Source of the DNA: Exobasidium rhododendri
Lineage: Eukaryota; Basidiomycota; Exobasidiomycetes; Exobasidiales; Exobasidiaceae
Reading direction: 5' to 3'
DNA: 64,000 nt
Assembly: GCA_026210745.1 (NCBI GenBank)
Contig: CP110630.1
Location: 2,728,001 to 2,792,000, forward strand
The translations under genes were made by a program, and so were the position numbers. Below the pieces are notes generated by a model, which saw only the letters and a program-made list of their open reading frames with translations, ran no database searches and was not told where the DNA came from. Every line of letters starts with the position of its first letter. Positions within the stretch are counted from its first letter, which is position 1. This document shows positions 62,975 through 64,000 of this stretch, in pieces.

Positions 62975-64000
62975 TCACGAGATGTTGTAATCCATCTTAC
63001 TCTCATGTTGCTTGCTTTCCATCACCTTTCGCGCCGCCTTGATCAGATCATCCTGTGTCACGTAATCCCGATCGTCTCGAATCGCATGCATTCCTCCTTC
63101 TGTGATGACGTTTCGAAGATCAGCGGCATTGGCTCCATCGGTCAGCTTGACAACAGCTTCGTAATCACTGCAGGGAGTAAGTCATAAGCGTGTGTCAGTT
63201 CTTCTTCTCTTCTTCTTCTCCTTTCCTGGCTTCGCGTATTTCAGCGTCTCTTTGCTCACAGTTCGTCCCTCTTCGCTACTGGCTTCGCATGGATTTTGAT
63301 AATCTCTAGTCGGGCAGCATCGTTGGGAAGGGGGATCTCAATCTTTCGATCGATACGACCAGGTCGCATCAAGGCCGGGTCTAGCGTGTCAGGCCTATTA
63401 GTAGCAAAGATGATCTTCGTCTTTCCCAAGTAATCGAATCCGTCCATCTGATTCAAAAGTTCCATTAGAGTTCGCTGAATCTCTCGATCCGCACTTGTTC
63501 CTTCGCTGAACCGTCTTCCACCGATTGCATCAATTTCGTCCATGAAAATAATCGTAGGTTCATGCTCCTTGGCATACGCAAACATCTCTCGAACCAATCT
63601 TGCACTTTCTCCGATATACTTGTCTACAATCGCACTACTGACGACCTTGAGGAAATTAGTGTCTAGTGTTGCTGCAACCGCTCTGGCCAGCAGAGTCTTG
63701 CCTGTACCGGGAGGACCATACAGTAAGACTCCCTTGGGAGGCTTGATCCCAACACGCAAGAACAATTCTGGATTCAACAAAGGCAGCTCGATTACTTCTC
63801 GTAATTCTCGAATTTGTTCACTTAGCCCACCGATACCTGCGAAACTGGCTCCTGCCGGATCTTCCATACTCATGTTGTACACCAGCGGGTCAACTTCTCG
63901 GGGTAGAATTCTCATGATTGTCAGTGTCGTCATGTCCAGCGAAACTCGTATGCCTGCCTTGAGCTTGTGCTTTGGGACTGTGTTCCGAATTCCGACTAGA
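62975..64000 (-). CDS. RPT4: 26S proteasome regulatory ATPase Rpt4, 5' part outside the window
   Basis: Two exons are visible: 64000-63260 (continuing beyond the window) and 63167-62975. About 310 C-terminal residues are present. Motifs are [21 protein letters not shown] (an Rpt4 mark), [20 protein letters not shown], Walker [10 protein letters not shown], Walker [16 protein letters not shown], the arginine-finger segment [15 protein letters not shown] and the ending SKMDYNIS. Rpt4 is one of six AAA subunits that unfold substrates at the base of the 19S particle. The coiled-coil N-terminus is missing because the window ends. The stop lies 74 bases from the lipase stop, so the genes are convergent. 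Confidence 0.93.

Noticed and set aside
1-64000. CRISPR arrays, bacterial operons or insertion sequences
   Set aside because: No regularly spaced direct repeats of CRISPR type were seen, and gene structure is fungal throughout.

Overview
This window is nuclear DNA of a fungus, most likely a basidiomycete of the smut lineage (Ustilaginomycotina or close kin). The evidence is densely packed genes with many short GT-AG introns (mostly about 50 to 110 bases), pyrimidine-rich promoters, introns in both tRNA genes, a secreted protein of the basidiomycete macrophage-activating-glycoprotein type, a large Whi3-type RNA-binding protein, and fungal ER, Golgi and mitochondrial gene families. The species assignment is inference. 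All exon models were built by hand from splice signals and reading-frame continuity; phases were checked arithmetically.

Regions 1-7,400: a small unknown gene, a cysteine-rich GPI-type secreted protein, and one whole-looking Ty1/copia LTR element (2955-7386) with identical 134-base LTRs and a CAAGC target duplication. It lies about 260 bases upstream of a tRNA-Ile gene. 7,650-14,230: tRNA-Ile(AAU), a Trp-rich membrane protein, prefoldin subunit 6, TRAPP subunit Trs20, a WDR83-like WD40 protein, and a small secreted protein with Kex2-like sites. 14,700-19,000: a Derlin and a Dap1/PGRMC cytochrome-b5-like protein are divergent, and the space between them is filled by an AT-rich island bounded by 31-base imperfect inverted repeats. 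A Maf-type nucleotide pyrophosphatase follows.

19,180-30,750: ALG8 glucosyltransferase, NADH-cytochrome b5 reductase, an FSP1/AIF-like oxidoreductase, exosome cofactor Mpp6, proteasome alpha4, mitochondrial uL13, and a Tvp38 protein with a very long N-terminal extension (to 32,971). 33,976-40,390: a 40-base perfect inverted-repeat pair around 0.4 kb, V-ATPase subunit F, a large protein with a PP1-docking motif, and a candidate 54-residue membrane microprotein. 40,387-53,000: a secreted glycoprotein, an ankyrin protein, a Whi3-like RNA-binding protein, Lto1, and a mitochondrial mercaptopyruvate sulfurtransferase. 53,379-64,000: Arl1, an ELO elongase with a variant His box, tRNA-Glu(UUC), ketol-acid reductoisomerase Ilv5, a large DAG-lipase-like protein, and the 3' part of Rpt4.

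There is no operon or gene cluster for one pathway. Recurrent themes are the secretory route (Derlin, ALG8, Trs20, Tvp38, Arl1), sterol/fatty-acid and redox enzymes of the ER (Dap1, Cbr1, ELO), and the proteasome (alpha4, Rpt4). Divergent pairs with short shared promoters are common. Several normally small conserved proteins carry Ser/Gly-rich low-complexity insertions. The strongest candidates for something undescribed are the inverted-repeat-bounded AT-rich island, the 40-base inverted-repeat element, the membrane microprotein, and the copia primer site that contains the element's own start codon.
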